A DNA stretch of 64,000 bases from Sphingobacterium sp. CZ-2 (lineage in GTDB: Bacteria; Bacteroidota; Bacteroidia; Sphingobacteriales; Sphingobacteriaceae), in contig NZ_CP038159.1 of the NCBI RefSeq assembly GCF_004526235.1, positions 2,604,001 to 2,668,000 of the forward strand, given 5' to 3'. The position numbers and the translations under genes are program-made. Positions 34,374 through 42,209 of this stretch are shown piece by piece. Every line of letters begins with the position of its first letter. The stretch's first letter is position 1. A model generated the notes under the pieces. The model was not told the DNA's origin. It was given only the letters and a program-made list of their open reading frames with translations, and did no database searches.

Positions 34374-34672
34374 TATTTACCTCCTTTGTTTTGGTTGAAT
34401 CCTGCCATCGAAGCCACTACTTCATGCTTTTTGAAATAGATACGCTTTCCCATACGCATGTAGGGAATACGTCCCTGTTTCATCCATTCAGTCAGACTGA
34501 CCAGAGAAATGTCGAGTTCATCGGCCATTTCTCTTTTTGTCAAAAGCTTTTCGGTAGGTGTGTTGTTTGCGGTGTGCGATGTCTTTTGGACATCCGAGAT
34601 AATAAGGTGGAGTTCTTCCCTTATTGCATCCTTGATACAATCTCTAAGGGCTTTTTGGTCAAATTGAATCAT
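34373..34672 (-). CDS. Excisionase-like helix-turn-helix protein
   Basis: A 99-residue protein with a MerR/HTH_17 DNA-binding domain at residues about 45-90: LLTKREMADELDISLVSLTE, then WMKQGRIPYMRMGKRIYFKK. This is the typical excisionase or recombination directionality factor of Bacteroidota elements. Just upstream (34674-34746) lies a long inverted repeat that may be its binding site. The following RepA-like gene overlaps by one base. Confidence 0.85.
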   Translation of the reverse strand: MIQFDQKALRDCIKDAIREELHLIISDVQKTSHTANNTPTEKLLTKREMADELDISLVSLTEWMKQGRIPYMRMGKRIYFKKHEVVASMAGFNQNKGGK

Positions 34673-34673
34673 A

Positions 34674-34746
34674 CTTTGCTCATGTTTACATATTTAATAA
34701 TTCGAAGTCGTGGGATACGAATTCGAGTGAGTTAACATGAGCAAAG
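34674..34746. repeat. 13-bp inverted repeat upstream of the excisionase gene
   Basis: CTTTGCTCATGTT (34674-34686) and AACATGAGCAAAG (34734-34746) are perfect inverted arms 47 bases apart. A second pair, AATTCG/CGAATT (34699-34704/34718-34723), is nested inside. It starts one base after the start codon of the HTH gene. It may be an operator, an origin, or a recombination accessory site. Confidence 0.6.
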
Positions 34747-34817
34747 ATGGCTTTATAGCCATTTTTGGATGCCTTTCGGAGGATGAAAGGCAAAAACAAT
34801 TACTAAGCAGCTGATTT

Positions 34818-35576
34818 TCAGCTGATCTTGGTTTTTCGTTTGGAAACCTTTATTTCAAAAATTCTGTCTTTTTCTCTTACTGCGGTGGTGCTGTCAAAAT
34901 AGTTCAGTGCTGTTCCTAGTGGAATTTCTTCATCATTGACCTTGAAATGGTTTGAAACTATCTTAGCCCATGTTTTGTGTGGAAACTCTGAAAACATGGT
35001 TTCTTGATCGGCATGTTCTATGGATGGGTTCGGGATTAATCCAATAGTGTCAAATAAGCTAAATAAGTGGTTTTTGTCTGCGCAGCTTACCTTAATCTTA
35101 TGTTGTGGAGCTACTACAAAATCTTCGAGTTGTTTTTTTAGGGTTTTGATCTCTTGTATCAATCTTAGATTTCGTTCACTTTCGGTACCTATAACTCCCC
35201 AAATGTCGCGTGATTTCAGTCTGTCAATAAAGTTTTCAGTCTTTTCGATATATCCTTCGTATTTTTTCTTGTCGTCCCAGACGTAGGATCTATTTTTTGC
35301 CTTGGATTTGAAATGTTCTATTTCATCTTCGCAAACAGCGACTACTTTTTTGAAGAATTTTTCTTCGTTTTCACTGTCGCTCTGTTTGAAAAAATGGTCT
35401 AAATGGTATTCATAATACGATATGAACCTTTCAGGATGTAGCGTTAATACCTTATTTACAAAGTGTCTATCGGACATTGATCTGGGCTGGAAAAAGCGCA
35501 ATAGTGGAAGTCCAATGTCGAAATGATGGTTTGAGGATTTGAAAGCTTGTTTGAATTTAAAATATCTGTCCGCCAT
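34818..35576 (-). CDS. Unknown protein of the mobilizable element
   Basis: A 252-residue cytoplasmic protein, charged and mainly helical, with no motif I recognise with confidence. Proteins of this size and position between integrase and excisionase are common in Bacteroidota elements, where some (RteC type) control excision; a link is possible but not shown. It starts 4 bases after the integrase stop, so both are cotranscribed. Confidence 0.7.
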   Translation of the reverse strand: MADRYFKFKQAFKSSNHHFDIGLPLLRFFQPRSMSDRHFVNKVLTLHPERFISYYEYHLDHFFKQSDSENEEKFFKKVVAVCEDEIEHFKSKAKNRSYVWDDKKKYEGYIEKTENFIDRLKSRDIWGVIGTESERNLRLIQEIKTLKKQLEDFVVAPQHKIKVSCADKNHLFSLFDTIGLIPNPSIEHADQETMFSEFPHKTWAKIVSNHFKVNDEEIPLGTALNYFDSTTAVREKDRIFEIKVSKRKTKIS

Positions 35577-35580
35577 AGTA

Positions 35581-36912
35581 TTAAAATTTATTTAGTGCGT
35601 CAATTAACGAGTCTGTGCTTGCCGATTCATATTTCATTAAAGTCCGTATGTCGGAATGTGCCGTAAGTTTTTGCACAAGCGTAATTGGAACGTTTCTGCT
35701 CAATAGGTTCGTTACCATTGATCTCCTACCGACATGGCTGGACAAAAAATCATATTTATTTTTTTCTATCACCAGCTTTTGTTTTCCCGAATATCGGGTG
35801 ATCTTAATGGTTTCGTTCATTCCTGCAAGTTTACCCACCGTTTTGATGTACTCGTTAAACTTCTGGTTTGATATTTTAGGTACATTGTAGTTGATGCGTT
35901 CCAGAATATCTTTTGCAGGGGCTATGTATCCCTCAAAAGGAACGATTACTCTTTTTTTTACCTTGATGGAAATAAAATCCCAAGCATTGTTTTTGATGTC
36001 ATTTCTGTCAAAATTGATCAGATCCTCAAAACGCTGTCCTGTGTAGCACAACAAGCAAAATAAATCCCTGACCCTTTCCATGCTGGGTTTGTCCGAAAGG
36101 TCATGGTTCATCAGTTTTTCTATTTCCTTTTCGGACAGTGCTATGATCTCGTTATATGCTTTTTTCTTGAAATTAGTTTTTTGTGTCTTAAAGATGTCGG
36201 GATGTACCAGATAATCATTGTCGTTGCACCACTTTAGGAAAACCTTTAACGTTGATATGTATTTGTGGATGGTGTCATTCAGCAAGCCTACTTTTTCATC
36301 ATTGTTTGTATTCTTTTTCTTGCTTAAAAACACCTCGAATTGGTCAAGAAATTTACTATCCAATTCCCTCAGGATAAGCTTTGTTCCATTCTGCTGTTCA
36401 TAATCTTCCAAGCCTTTAAATACTGTTCTATATTCTTTTAAGGTACCCTCTTTAACAAAATTGGATTTGTAAGAAAGAAACTGTGTTTTTAATTGTGAAA
36501 TGGAAATTTCGTTATTTACCGCATTATCTTTGTCGATACAAACCTTTATGATTTGCCGATAATCATCTTTTGATAAAAATTGGTTTTTGTCTTTTTTGCC
36601 CATCGCTTCACGAGTGCAAAGGTTGGCGATGTTGTTCAGTTCAATATTAAATTCCAATGCTCCGCTGATGCTTGGTCTAAGTCTTTCCTTTTCAAAATCC
36701 CAGTTCTTGGACAGTATCTTGTAGTTTGTTCTGTACTTTATTCTGCAGGACTTATCTGGTGAAAAGAAAAGATACAGTGCAGTAGGGGATGGGTTCCAGA
36801 ACTTTGGAGCAAGATTCTTTTTTTTACCACCCACCTTAGCTAGTTCCTGTTTGATCTTTTCAGGCTTGAAGTCGGGATTGTAGGGCTTGTCTAAATAAAA
36901 ATTAACTTTCAT
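35581..36912 (-). CDS. Tyrosine integrase of the tRNA-Pro element
   Basis: From the ATG at 36912 (MKVNFYLDKPYNP) this is a 443-residue phage-type integrase: an N-terminal arm-binding segment, a SAM-like core-binding domain (about 140-235) and a catalytic domain with Arg in CYTGQRFEDL, His-x-x-Arg in SSHVGRRSMV and the nucleophile Tyr in DIRTLMKYES. An upstream ATG at 36936 is also possible. It lies 141 bases from attR, as expected for the enzyme integrating this element in tRNA-Pro. It is unrelated in size and type to the recombinase at 25430. Confidence 0.92.
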   Translation of the reverse strand: MKVNFYLDKPYNPDFKPEKIKQELAKVGGKKKNLAPKFWNPSPTALYLFFSPDKSCRIKYRTNYKILSKNWDFEKERLRPSISGALEFNIELNNIANLCTREAMGKKDKNQFLSKDDYRQIIKVCIDKDNAVNNEISISQLKTQFLSYKSNFVKEGTLKEYRTVFKGLEDYEQQNGTKLILRELDSKFLDQFEVFLSKKKNTNNDEKVGLLNDTIHKYISTLKVFLKWCNDNDYLVHPDIFKTQKTNFKKKAYNEIIALSEKEIEKLMNHDLSDKPSMERVRDLFCLLCYTGQRFEDLINFDRNDIKNNAWDFISIKVKKRVIVPFEGYIAPAKDILERINYNVPKISNQKFNEYIKTVGKLAGMNETIKITRYSGKQKLVIEKNKYDFLSSHVGRRSMVTNLLSRNVPITLVQKLTAHSDIRTLMKYESASTDSLIDALNKF

Positions 36913-36918
36913 ATTTCT

Positions 36919-36936
36919 CGGACATATTTCGGACAA
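36919..36936. repeat. Repeat near attR matching 25284-25301
   Basis: TCGGACATATTTCGGACAA at this end and TCGGACACATTTCGGACAA near attL differ at one base. Each contains two CGGACA words 11 bases apart in the same direction. They may be arm-type integrase sites. The remaining sequence to attR is AT-rich without a gene. Confidence 0.5.
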
Positions 36937-37053
36937 TAATGCTTAATGTTACCATATATTACCTTTGTAAGGTTAGGTAAAGTTAGTAAATATATTCTTT
37001 AAATTACTAATAATCAGATATAAATAAGATAAAGTAAATTAGGTTTTGATAGT

Positions 37054-37080
37054 GGTTCGAATCCTGCCACCCCGACAAAA
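37054..37080 (+). other. attR: 27-bp copy of the tRNA-Pro 3' end
   Basis: Identical to 25226-25252. Directly downstream is what should be the original tRNA terminator (37083-37114). Confidence 0.9.
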
Positions 37081-37082
37081 AT

Positions 37083-37114
37083 AAAGCTCTAACGAAAGTT
37101 AGGGCTTTTTTTTT
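37083..37114 (+). terminator. Original chromosomal terminator of tRNA-Pro
   Basis: AAAGCTCTAAC and GTTAGGGCTTT pair (one G-U) around GAAA and are followed by nine T. It directly follows the attR copy, as expected for the pre-integration tRNA gene. Confidence 0.75.
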
Positions 37115-37212
37115 GTCCGGGTGGCAGATTCGAACCGTGGTTCGATCCGTAGGAGCTTGAGGGATTGAGTTTGGGGCTGTGGGGCTGAAGCAATCCTGCC
37201 ACCCCGACAAAA
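37114..37212. repeat. Inverted and direct tRNA-Pro fragments beside attR
   Basis: TGTCCGGGTGGCAGATTCGAACC (given here in two parts: TGTCCGGGTGGCAG at 37114 and ATTCGAACC after it) is a reverse, slightly altered copy of the tRNA T-arm and acceptor end; AATCCTGCCACCCCGACAAAA at 37192-37212 is a direct copy. Together they bound a 99-base segment by inverted repeats. They look like traces of earlier integrations at this tRNA. Confidence 0.6.
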
Positions 37213-37217
37213 TAAGA

Positions 37218-37245
37218 AGCTCGACTCTGTCGGGCTTTTTTTATT
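37218..37245 (+). terminator. Terminator after the third tRNA 3' copy
   Basis: AGCTCGAC-TCT-GTCGGGCT is followed by seven T. It follows the direct tRNA 3' fragment just as terminators follow the other two copies. Confidence 0.65.
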
Positions 37246-37257
37246 GTTTTAATGTAG

Positions 37258-37341
37258 ATTTGCAGTGGAAGGATTAAGTATCTTAGAAAAGCTAATAGGA
37301 ACATGACCAAGCGAATGTTTAAAGATTTGATTGATGCATGA
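37258..37341 (+). pseudogene. C-terminal fragment of an antitoxin
   Basis: After an in-frame stop, 27 codons (ICSGRIKYLRKANRNMTKRM and FKDLIDA) end at a TGA that overlaps the PIN-domain ATG by ATGA. This coupling is typical of antitoxin-toxin pairs. The 5' part is missing, replaced by the tRNA-fragment region. Confidence 0.4.
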
Positions 37342-37636
37342 TTGTTATTACGGATAGTAATATCATTTTCAGTGCGTTGATAACTCCTAATGGCATAGTC
37401 TCACAAATCTTAAAATCAAAAAGCAAGTTACAGTTTTTTGCACCCAGTTATCTGTTTGAAGAAGTGAACAGACATTTGGCTAAAATAGAAGAATTTTCTC
37501 CATTTATAAAAGTCAGCTAAAGGCTGAAATAAAAGCTTTTAAGAAGCTATCACGATAATAGAAACCAAAGACATTCCCAAAAAATATTATCTCGAAGCCT
37601 ATTAAGGTAATAAATGCGATAATGATGTTATTGTGA
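37338..37636 (+). pseudogene. Decayed PIN-domain toxin
   Basis: It begins MIVITDSNIIFSALITPNGI with the first PIN-domain Asp (ITDSN), then FFAPSYLFEEVNRH, and the frame breaks at about 37515. Further pieces in other frames (SQLKAEIKAFKKLS, then ETKDIPKKYYLEAY, then CDNDVIVN) follow the usual PIN order to the second acidic cluster, so at least two frameshifts and a stop are present. The last acidic residues are lost. The fragment merges at 37636 into the truncated gene downstream. Confidence 0.7.
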
Positions 37637-38889
37637 ACCAATTTTCAGGTCTTAATGATGCTGGAGCTGGGACAGGATTTACGTTAGAAAATGCAAAGTT
37701 TAAAGCCGCCTTGGTGAAATTTGATGATGAGGTTGGAAAGATGTTGACTGCTATTAAAGGAAGAAGCAATTATGCAAATGAAGAATGGTTAATCATTCTA
37801 TCATCCTCTTTTGGGGGGTCTAAAACCGGACAAATAGGATTGTTCGATAAAGATGCTGTGGAGACATTCAATGTATACTCCAATAGTAAATTCAAATCGA
37901 GCGAGTTTAAGGGGGGGTATTCCGCATATTTAAATGTTAATGGCTATTTTCCTGGAGTTTATACCTTCAATAATGTAGCGGATCAGAAGCCAAGAACCAT
38001 AGAGAATTTAGGGGTGAATGCAACTACCAAAATGGGGCCAGAAAGTGAAGTGTTCAATGCTTCCAATTATGGTGGATTGACCGTGGATTTTAGGGTAAAG
38101 CTATATCCGGATAACTTCTGGGAAGAATATTCGCAATCTGGAGGAGATACACTTTTTTATAATAACATTGTTGGTAAAGATGAATCTTTTGCCTCCGCTA
38201 CAAAAGGTTGGAGTATCTTGACAAGTAGAACCAATGTTTACCTCAAAATGGATTATGGTAATGCTTCTGCATCTTCACCATCTTATTTATTAGAAAGAGG
38301 TAAAATGGGAGAGTGGGCGCATTATACATTAAGTATCGAAAATGGATCCCAAAGGGGGACTATCACCTATAAATGGTATTTAAATGGGGTACAGTCAAAT
38401 CCTTTAAACCAAACTTTATATGGTCCTACATTAGAGACTATTGCCTCGGATGCCTCTTTAAGAGTTGGATTTAACCAACAATCTACTTCGTATAGATCCT
38501 TTTTAAATGCAGACGTTAGTAATTTACGGATATGGAAAAAAGTATTAAGTGCTGATGAGATTAAGGCTATTTCCTGTTTAAAAGAAATCCCAGAAAGTTT
38601 TTCATCCTATGAAAGCTTATTGGCAGATTATAATCAGTTATTCGAAAAAGGTAGTAATGGCCCTGTTTGGAAAAGTTCAACCAAACAAGCTGTCGCTGAT
38701 CTGAATATTAGTAGTAGAAATCCCTATTTTAACTTTTCAGGGATTTCAACAGTTTGTGATCCATTAGATTATTTGAGCACTTATGATGTGCTTCCGCAAG
38801 TTTTCTATTGGATGAACCTGAGCACTCAATTGGACTGGAATTTAAATGGTAGGCTGTTTTTGAACAAGTTTGAAAGCGAATTTTTGTAA
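37633..38889 (+). pseudogene. 5'-truncated phosphodiesterase/LamG (DUF4983-type) gene
   Basis: An open frame of 418 codons opens on a GTG but the homology-like part begins inside the protein. Residues about 4-65 resemble the end of an alkaline-phosphatase-like phosphodiesterase domain (KFDDEVGKMLTAIKGRSNY, LIILSSSFGG), and residues about 120-300 are a LamG/concanavalin-like jelly roll followed by a DUF4983-type tail. Intact relatives have the metal-binding catalytic part and a signal peptide ahead; both are missing. The junction with the PIN remnant indicates a deletion. The lipoprotein gene follows after 1 base, suggesting that this was part of a SusC/D-type operon. Confidence 0.7.
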
Positions 38890-38890
38890 G

Positions 38891-40126
38891 ATGAAAAGAT
38901 TTATATATGTATTATTAGGCATCAGTTTATTACAATTTTCTTGTAAACAAGATGAACTATTTATACCTGTGGATGAGAATGGTAATCCAGTAGAACAAAT
39001 AGATATTGTTAAGAAGTTATCAGGATTGACTGTTAAAGGCGATTATGATCTTAAGATTAATGTAGCTTGGCCTACTGATTTAGACCCTCAAATAAAAGAA
39101 ATTAAAATTTCTTTTATGGATGAAGGCGAGAAAAAGGAATTTACCGTGTCTGATTTTTCAAAACCTTATATTTTTGAAGTTTCCAAATTTCAAGAATATG
39201 CAATATCGTTTTTTGCGGTAAATGCTTCTGGCATCTCATCGAATGCTTTGGTAACACAGGTTACTCCCAAAAAATCTTATAATGAGGATTTATTGGATAA
39301 TATAACAGCAAAAGTAGGTCCTAATATTGTTCAAATTACTATTCCAAATTTGCTGTCCAAAACTTTAGAATTAAATTATTCGTATCAGGATTTGGAAAAC
39401 CAAACTGTAACAGGTAAACTGACAGTTGACGAAATGAATGAGAGATTACTGATCAAAGGACTAAATGGAGATGATCCAAAAGTAAAGTTCAGCATTGTTT
39501 CTGCTGATGGAACGGATGAAAGGACATTGACCATTAATACAAAGCCTATCTTATTTGAATCTGGTGAAAGCAAACAAGGATGGACAATTTACGCCAATGC
39601 TGCCAATACCTCTACCTCGGCTGGGAAATTGGATTTAGCATTTGATGGGAAAGTTTTCGAGAAAACATCGGCAAACTATGGTTTTATATCGCATAGTTAC
39701 CCAAAATCCACTAGCACCAGGGAAATTTACATGACATTCACCAAAACACGAATGGAACCAACTGATTCGAGATACGTAAATGAGGAACTTAAATCTCCTG
39801 CAGGTCCATACGATAATATTATTCCTCTAAATCTTCACATCTATTTAATAGGTGGTAACAATGTGTCGGCATCCGAGGTCTTTCTTGATCCATTAAATAC
39901 AGTTCAGGTTTTTGGTATTAAGAATAATGGGGAAATGGTAGAGCTTGCCCTTAAAGATATACCCAAAAATGAGATTTTGCCTTTGCTAAATTATAAAGTA
40001 AGCATTCCTCTTGAACAGCTTGGAGATTTACAGGTATATAAAGGCTTAAAAGTCCAGTTTAATAATAAGACCACTGCTCAAATGGGTGTTCATGAATTTG
40101 TATTGGAAGGTTATATCTATGAATAA
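38891..40126 (+). CDS. Lipoprotein with fibronectin-like fold, unknown function
   Basis: From the ATG at 38891 (MKRFIYVLLGISLLQFSC) this is a 411-residue lipoprotein with lipobox LQFSC (Cys18). It appears to have one or two immunoglobulin/fibronectin-like beta-domains in the first 200 residues and a jelly-roll-like C-terminal part. It resembles the surface glycan-binding accessory proteins found after SusD in utilization loci, but I cannot name the family. It starts one base after the truncated gene's stop. Without its upstream partners its expression is doubtful. Confidence 0.65.
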   Translation: MKRFIYVLLGISLLQFSCKQDELFIPVDENGNPVEQIDIVKKLSGLTVKGDYDLKINVAWPTDLDPQIKEIKISFMDEGEKKEFTVSDFSKPYIFEVSKFQEYAISFFAVNASGISSNALVTQVTPKKSYNEDLLDNITAKVGPNIVQITIPNLLSKTLELNYSYQDLENQTVTGKLTVDEMNERLLIKGLNGDDPKVKFSIVSADGTDERTLTINTKPILFESGESKQGWTIYANAANTSTSAGKLDLAFDGKVFEKTSANYGFISHSYPKSTSTREIYMTFTKTRMEPTDSRYVNEELKSPAGPYDNIIPLNLHIYLIGGNNVSASEVFLDPLNTVQVFGIKNNGEMVELALKDIPKNEILPLLNYKVSIPLEQLGDLQVYKGLKVQFNNKTTAQMGVHEFVLEGYIYE

Positions 40127-40170
40127 GCCATAAAAAGATTCTGTTTAGTTTGTTATATTTATTTATTAAG

Positions 40171-41983
40171 GAGGCTGTCTAAAAAGGTCTCTTAAAAGAG
40201 AACCCCGTCATTAAAAAATGGCGGGGTTTTTCTGTTTTTTGTCCTCAAGATTTTGTATCTTAAGGTGCAACCAAAAAACAATATGGCAAACATACAATTC
40301 AAAGCGCTTCCATCCAATAGTCCTAGTCTTTTTCCTGAGAATATTTTAGACCGTATCCCCTTGCACCATCCTGTTCGGTTGGTGAGCCAGGTTGTTGACC
40401 AGTTGGATCTGGAACATATCATCCGTCAGTATAAAGGAGGGGGAACGACCAGTTTCCATCCCAGGATGCTCATTAAGGTACTGTTCTACGCGTATCTGAG
40501 CAATATCTATTCTTGCCGCAAGATCGAGCGCGCCCTGCACGAGAACATCCATTTCATGTGGCTTTCGGGCAACAGGACACCGGATTACCGTACGATCAAT
40601 TATTTCAGGGGAAAGCGTCTTAAGGGACAGATACAGGAGCTGTTTGCCAGTATCGTTCGGATGCTGCATGATATGGAGTATGTCAGCCTGAAAGTCCAGT
40701 ATGTAGATGGTACCAAGATCGAATCGGCCGCCGGTCGTTATACCTTCGTTTGGAAGAAATCGATCGAGAAGAACAAGATAAAGCTGGAGGCGAACATCGC
40801 TTCGGTCCTTTCGGATATCGATGCACAGATCAGCCGGGACCAATCTTCATTAGGGGATCAGCAGGTCGGCAGGGCCATCGATAGTGCCCAGCTGAGGGAA
40901 AAGATCAAATCGATCAATGCCAAGCTCAAAGGAGTGGATAGATCCACCGATAGGCAGCTGAGGAAGCTTGAAGACGACTATCTGCCCCGACTGGAGAAAT
41001 ATGAGGAGCAACTGGAAGTACTGGGAGATCGCAATAGTTATAGCAAGACCGATACCGATGCCGTGTTTATGCGGATGAAAGAGGACCACATGAAAAATGG
41101 CCAGCTTAAACCGGCCTACAATACCCAGATCAGCACCGAAGAGCAGTTCATCACCCATTATAGCATCCATCAAACGGCCGCAGATACCACAACCCTGCCC
41201 GAACACCTGGAAGGCTTTGAGTCCCATTACGGAAAACAGAGTGAATCCATCGTCGCAGATGCCGGATATGGTAGCGAGCAGAACTACGAGCTGATGGAAG
41301 GACAGGGTATAACCGCTTTTGTGAAGTACAATTACTTCCATATGGAACAGAAGCGCAAGGATAAACAGGATCCTTTTTCGGTACAGAACCTATATTACAA
41401 CCAGCAGGAGGACTTTTATGTGTGTCCGGCAGGACAGAAGCTCAGCTTTATCGGTCATGCAACCAGAGTCAGTGCCAACGGATACACTGCCCAGGTCAGC
41501 TGTTACCAGGCTCGGCGATGTGAGGGCTGCCCGATGCGCAGTGGGTGCCATAAAGCTAAAGGCGATCGGCTCATTGAAGTGAACCACAGGCTCAATCAGC
41601 TCAAGGATAAAGCCCGGGAAAGACTGCTATCGGAAGAGGGAATGTACCATCGGAGCAAGCGACCCATAGAAGTGGAAGCTGTTTTCGGTCAGATGAAAAG
41701 CAACAACAGGTTTACCCGGTTCACAATGAAAGGACTGGATAAAGTCGCTGTGGAGTTCGGATTGATGGCCATTGCCCATAACCTCAGAAAATGGGCAAAA
41801 AAGTGGAAAGACAAAGCTTTTATCGGTAAACCAGGTGGCAAAAACTCCCTATTTGCGATAAATCAAGCCATCAACATGCTGAAAAGTACAAAACATCGAC
41901 TTGCAGCCTAATATTGCTCATGAAATTATAATGGAGCTCCAGAAAGCTATAAAACAGAAGAAGGTGCCTTTTTAGACACCTTC
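40171..41983 (+). mobile_element. Insertion sequence, IS1182-type
   Basis: Imperfect terminal inverted repeats GAGGCTGTCTAAAAAGG (40171-40187) and, reversed, GAAGGTGTCTAAAAAGG (41967-41983) match at 15 of 17 positions and flank a single transposase gene. A GC-rich hairpin, AACCCCG...CGGGGTT (40200-40228), sits just inside the left end and may block read-through transcription. I see no clear target duplication. Confidence 0.8.
40283..41911 (+). CDS. IS1182-family transposase
   Basis: From the ATG at 40283 (MANIQFKALPSNSPSLFPENI) this is a 542-residue DDE transposase. The N-terminal DUF772 region has RMLIKVLFYAYLSNIYSCRK and GNRTPDYRTINYFR; catalytic carboxylates are likely in YVDGTKIESAAGRYTFVW (Asp about 145), IVADAGYGSEQNYEL (Asp) and the C-terminal EVEAVFGQMKSNN (Glu). 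A Cys-rich segment (CYQARRCEGCPMRSGC) is typical of the IS1182 group. The gene is uninterrupted, so the element may be active. Confidence 0.9.
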   Translation: MANIQFKALPSNSPSLFPENILDRIPLHHPVRLVSQVVDQLDLEHIIRQYKGGGTTSFHPRMLIKVLFYAYLSNIYSCRKIERALHENIHFMWLSGNRTPDYRTINYFRGKRLKGQIQELFASIVRMLHDMEYVSLKVQYVDGTKIESAAGRYTFVWKKSIEKNKIKLEANIASVLSDIDAQISRDQSSLGDQQVGRAIDSAQLREKIKSINAKLKGVDRSTDRQLRKLEDDYLPRLEKYEEQLEVLGDRNSYSKTDTDAVFMRMKEDHMKNGQLKPAYNTQISTEEQFITHYSIHQTAADTTTLPEHLEGFESHYGKQSESIVADAGYGSEQNYELMEGQGITAFVKYNYFHMEQKRKDKQDPFSVQNLYYNQQEDFYVCPAGQKLSFIGHATRVSANGYTAQVSCYQARRCEGCPMRSGCHKAKGDRLIEVNHRLNQLKDKARERLLSEEGMYHRSKRPIEVEAVFGQMKSNNRFTRFTMKGLDKVAVEFGLMAIAHNLRKWAKKWKDKAFIGKPGGKNSLFAINQAINMLKSTKHRLAA

Positions 41984-42064
41984 ATTTTTTATTTAAGAGG
42001 TATAGTTTGTATTCGATTTGCTCGATTTATGATCGATCTGTATTCGATTTTTTTTCGAAGTCTA

Positions 42065-42146
42065 AGTGTGATTTAAGTGAGGTGTAAGTGAGTTGTAAGT
42101 GACTTTACACACTTACAACCTGCTTACAACCTACTTGTTTAGAACT
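42065..42146. repeat. GTGTAAGTG hairpin repeat, copy 2 (degenerate)
   Basis: AAGTGAGGTGTAAGTGAGTT and the following TGTAAGTG pair imperfectly with CACTTACAACC and GCTTACAACCTACTT downstream. The words GGTGTAAGTGAG are shared with the copy at 3963-4012. It lies in the gap between the IS and the ANT(6)-like gene, which holds nothing else visible. Confidence 0.55.
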
Positions 42147-42209
42147 TACTTATAGAGTAGTAAATAAGAATAAAAAGGAAGCCGTTTTATTTTAATTGGA
42201 TAATGAAAT

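Larger units (their letters stand above)
25248..37080. mobile_element. Integrative mobilizable element in tRNA-Pro carrying an integron
   Basis: The 11.8-kb segment is bounded by 27-bp direct repeats of the tRNA 3' end and has an integrase, excisionase-like HTH, RepA-like ATPase, primase-like protein, MobC and relaxase. There are no Tra or coupling-protein genes, so it can be mobilized but not self-transferred. The integron occupies its left 5 kb, between the mobilization operon and attL. Confidence 0.9.

Noticed and set aside
25248..37080. Self-transmissible conjugative element
   Set aside because: No coupling protein, TraB/TraG-type ATPase or pilus genes are present, so mobilizable is the most that can be said.
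37007..37310. Reverse-strand frames with SGWQDS-like peptides
   Set aside because: Again antisense reading of tRNA-Pro fragments, not genes.
40150..42000. Target-site duplication of the insertion sequence
   Set aside because: The flanks are both AT-rich with only partial similarity (ATTTATTTATTAAG versus ATTTTTTATTTAAG); no exact duplication can be fixed.
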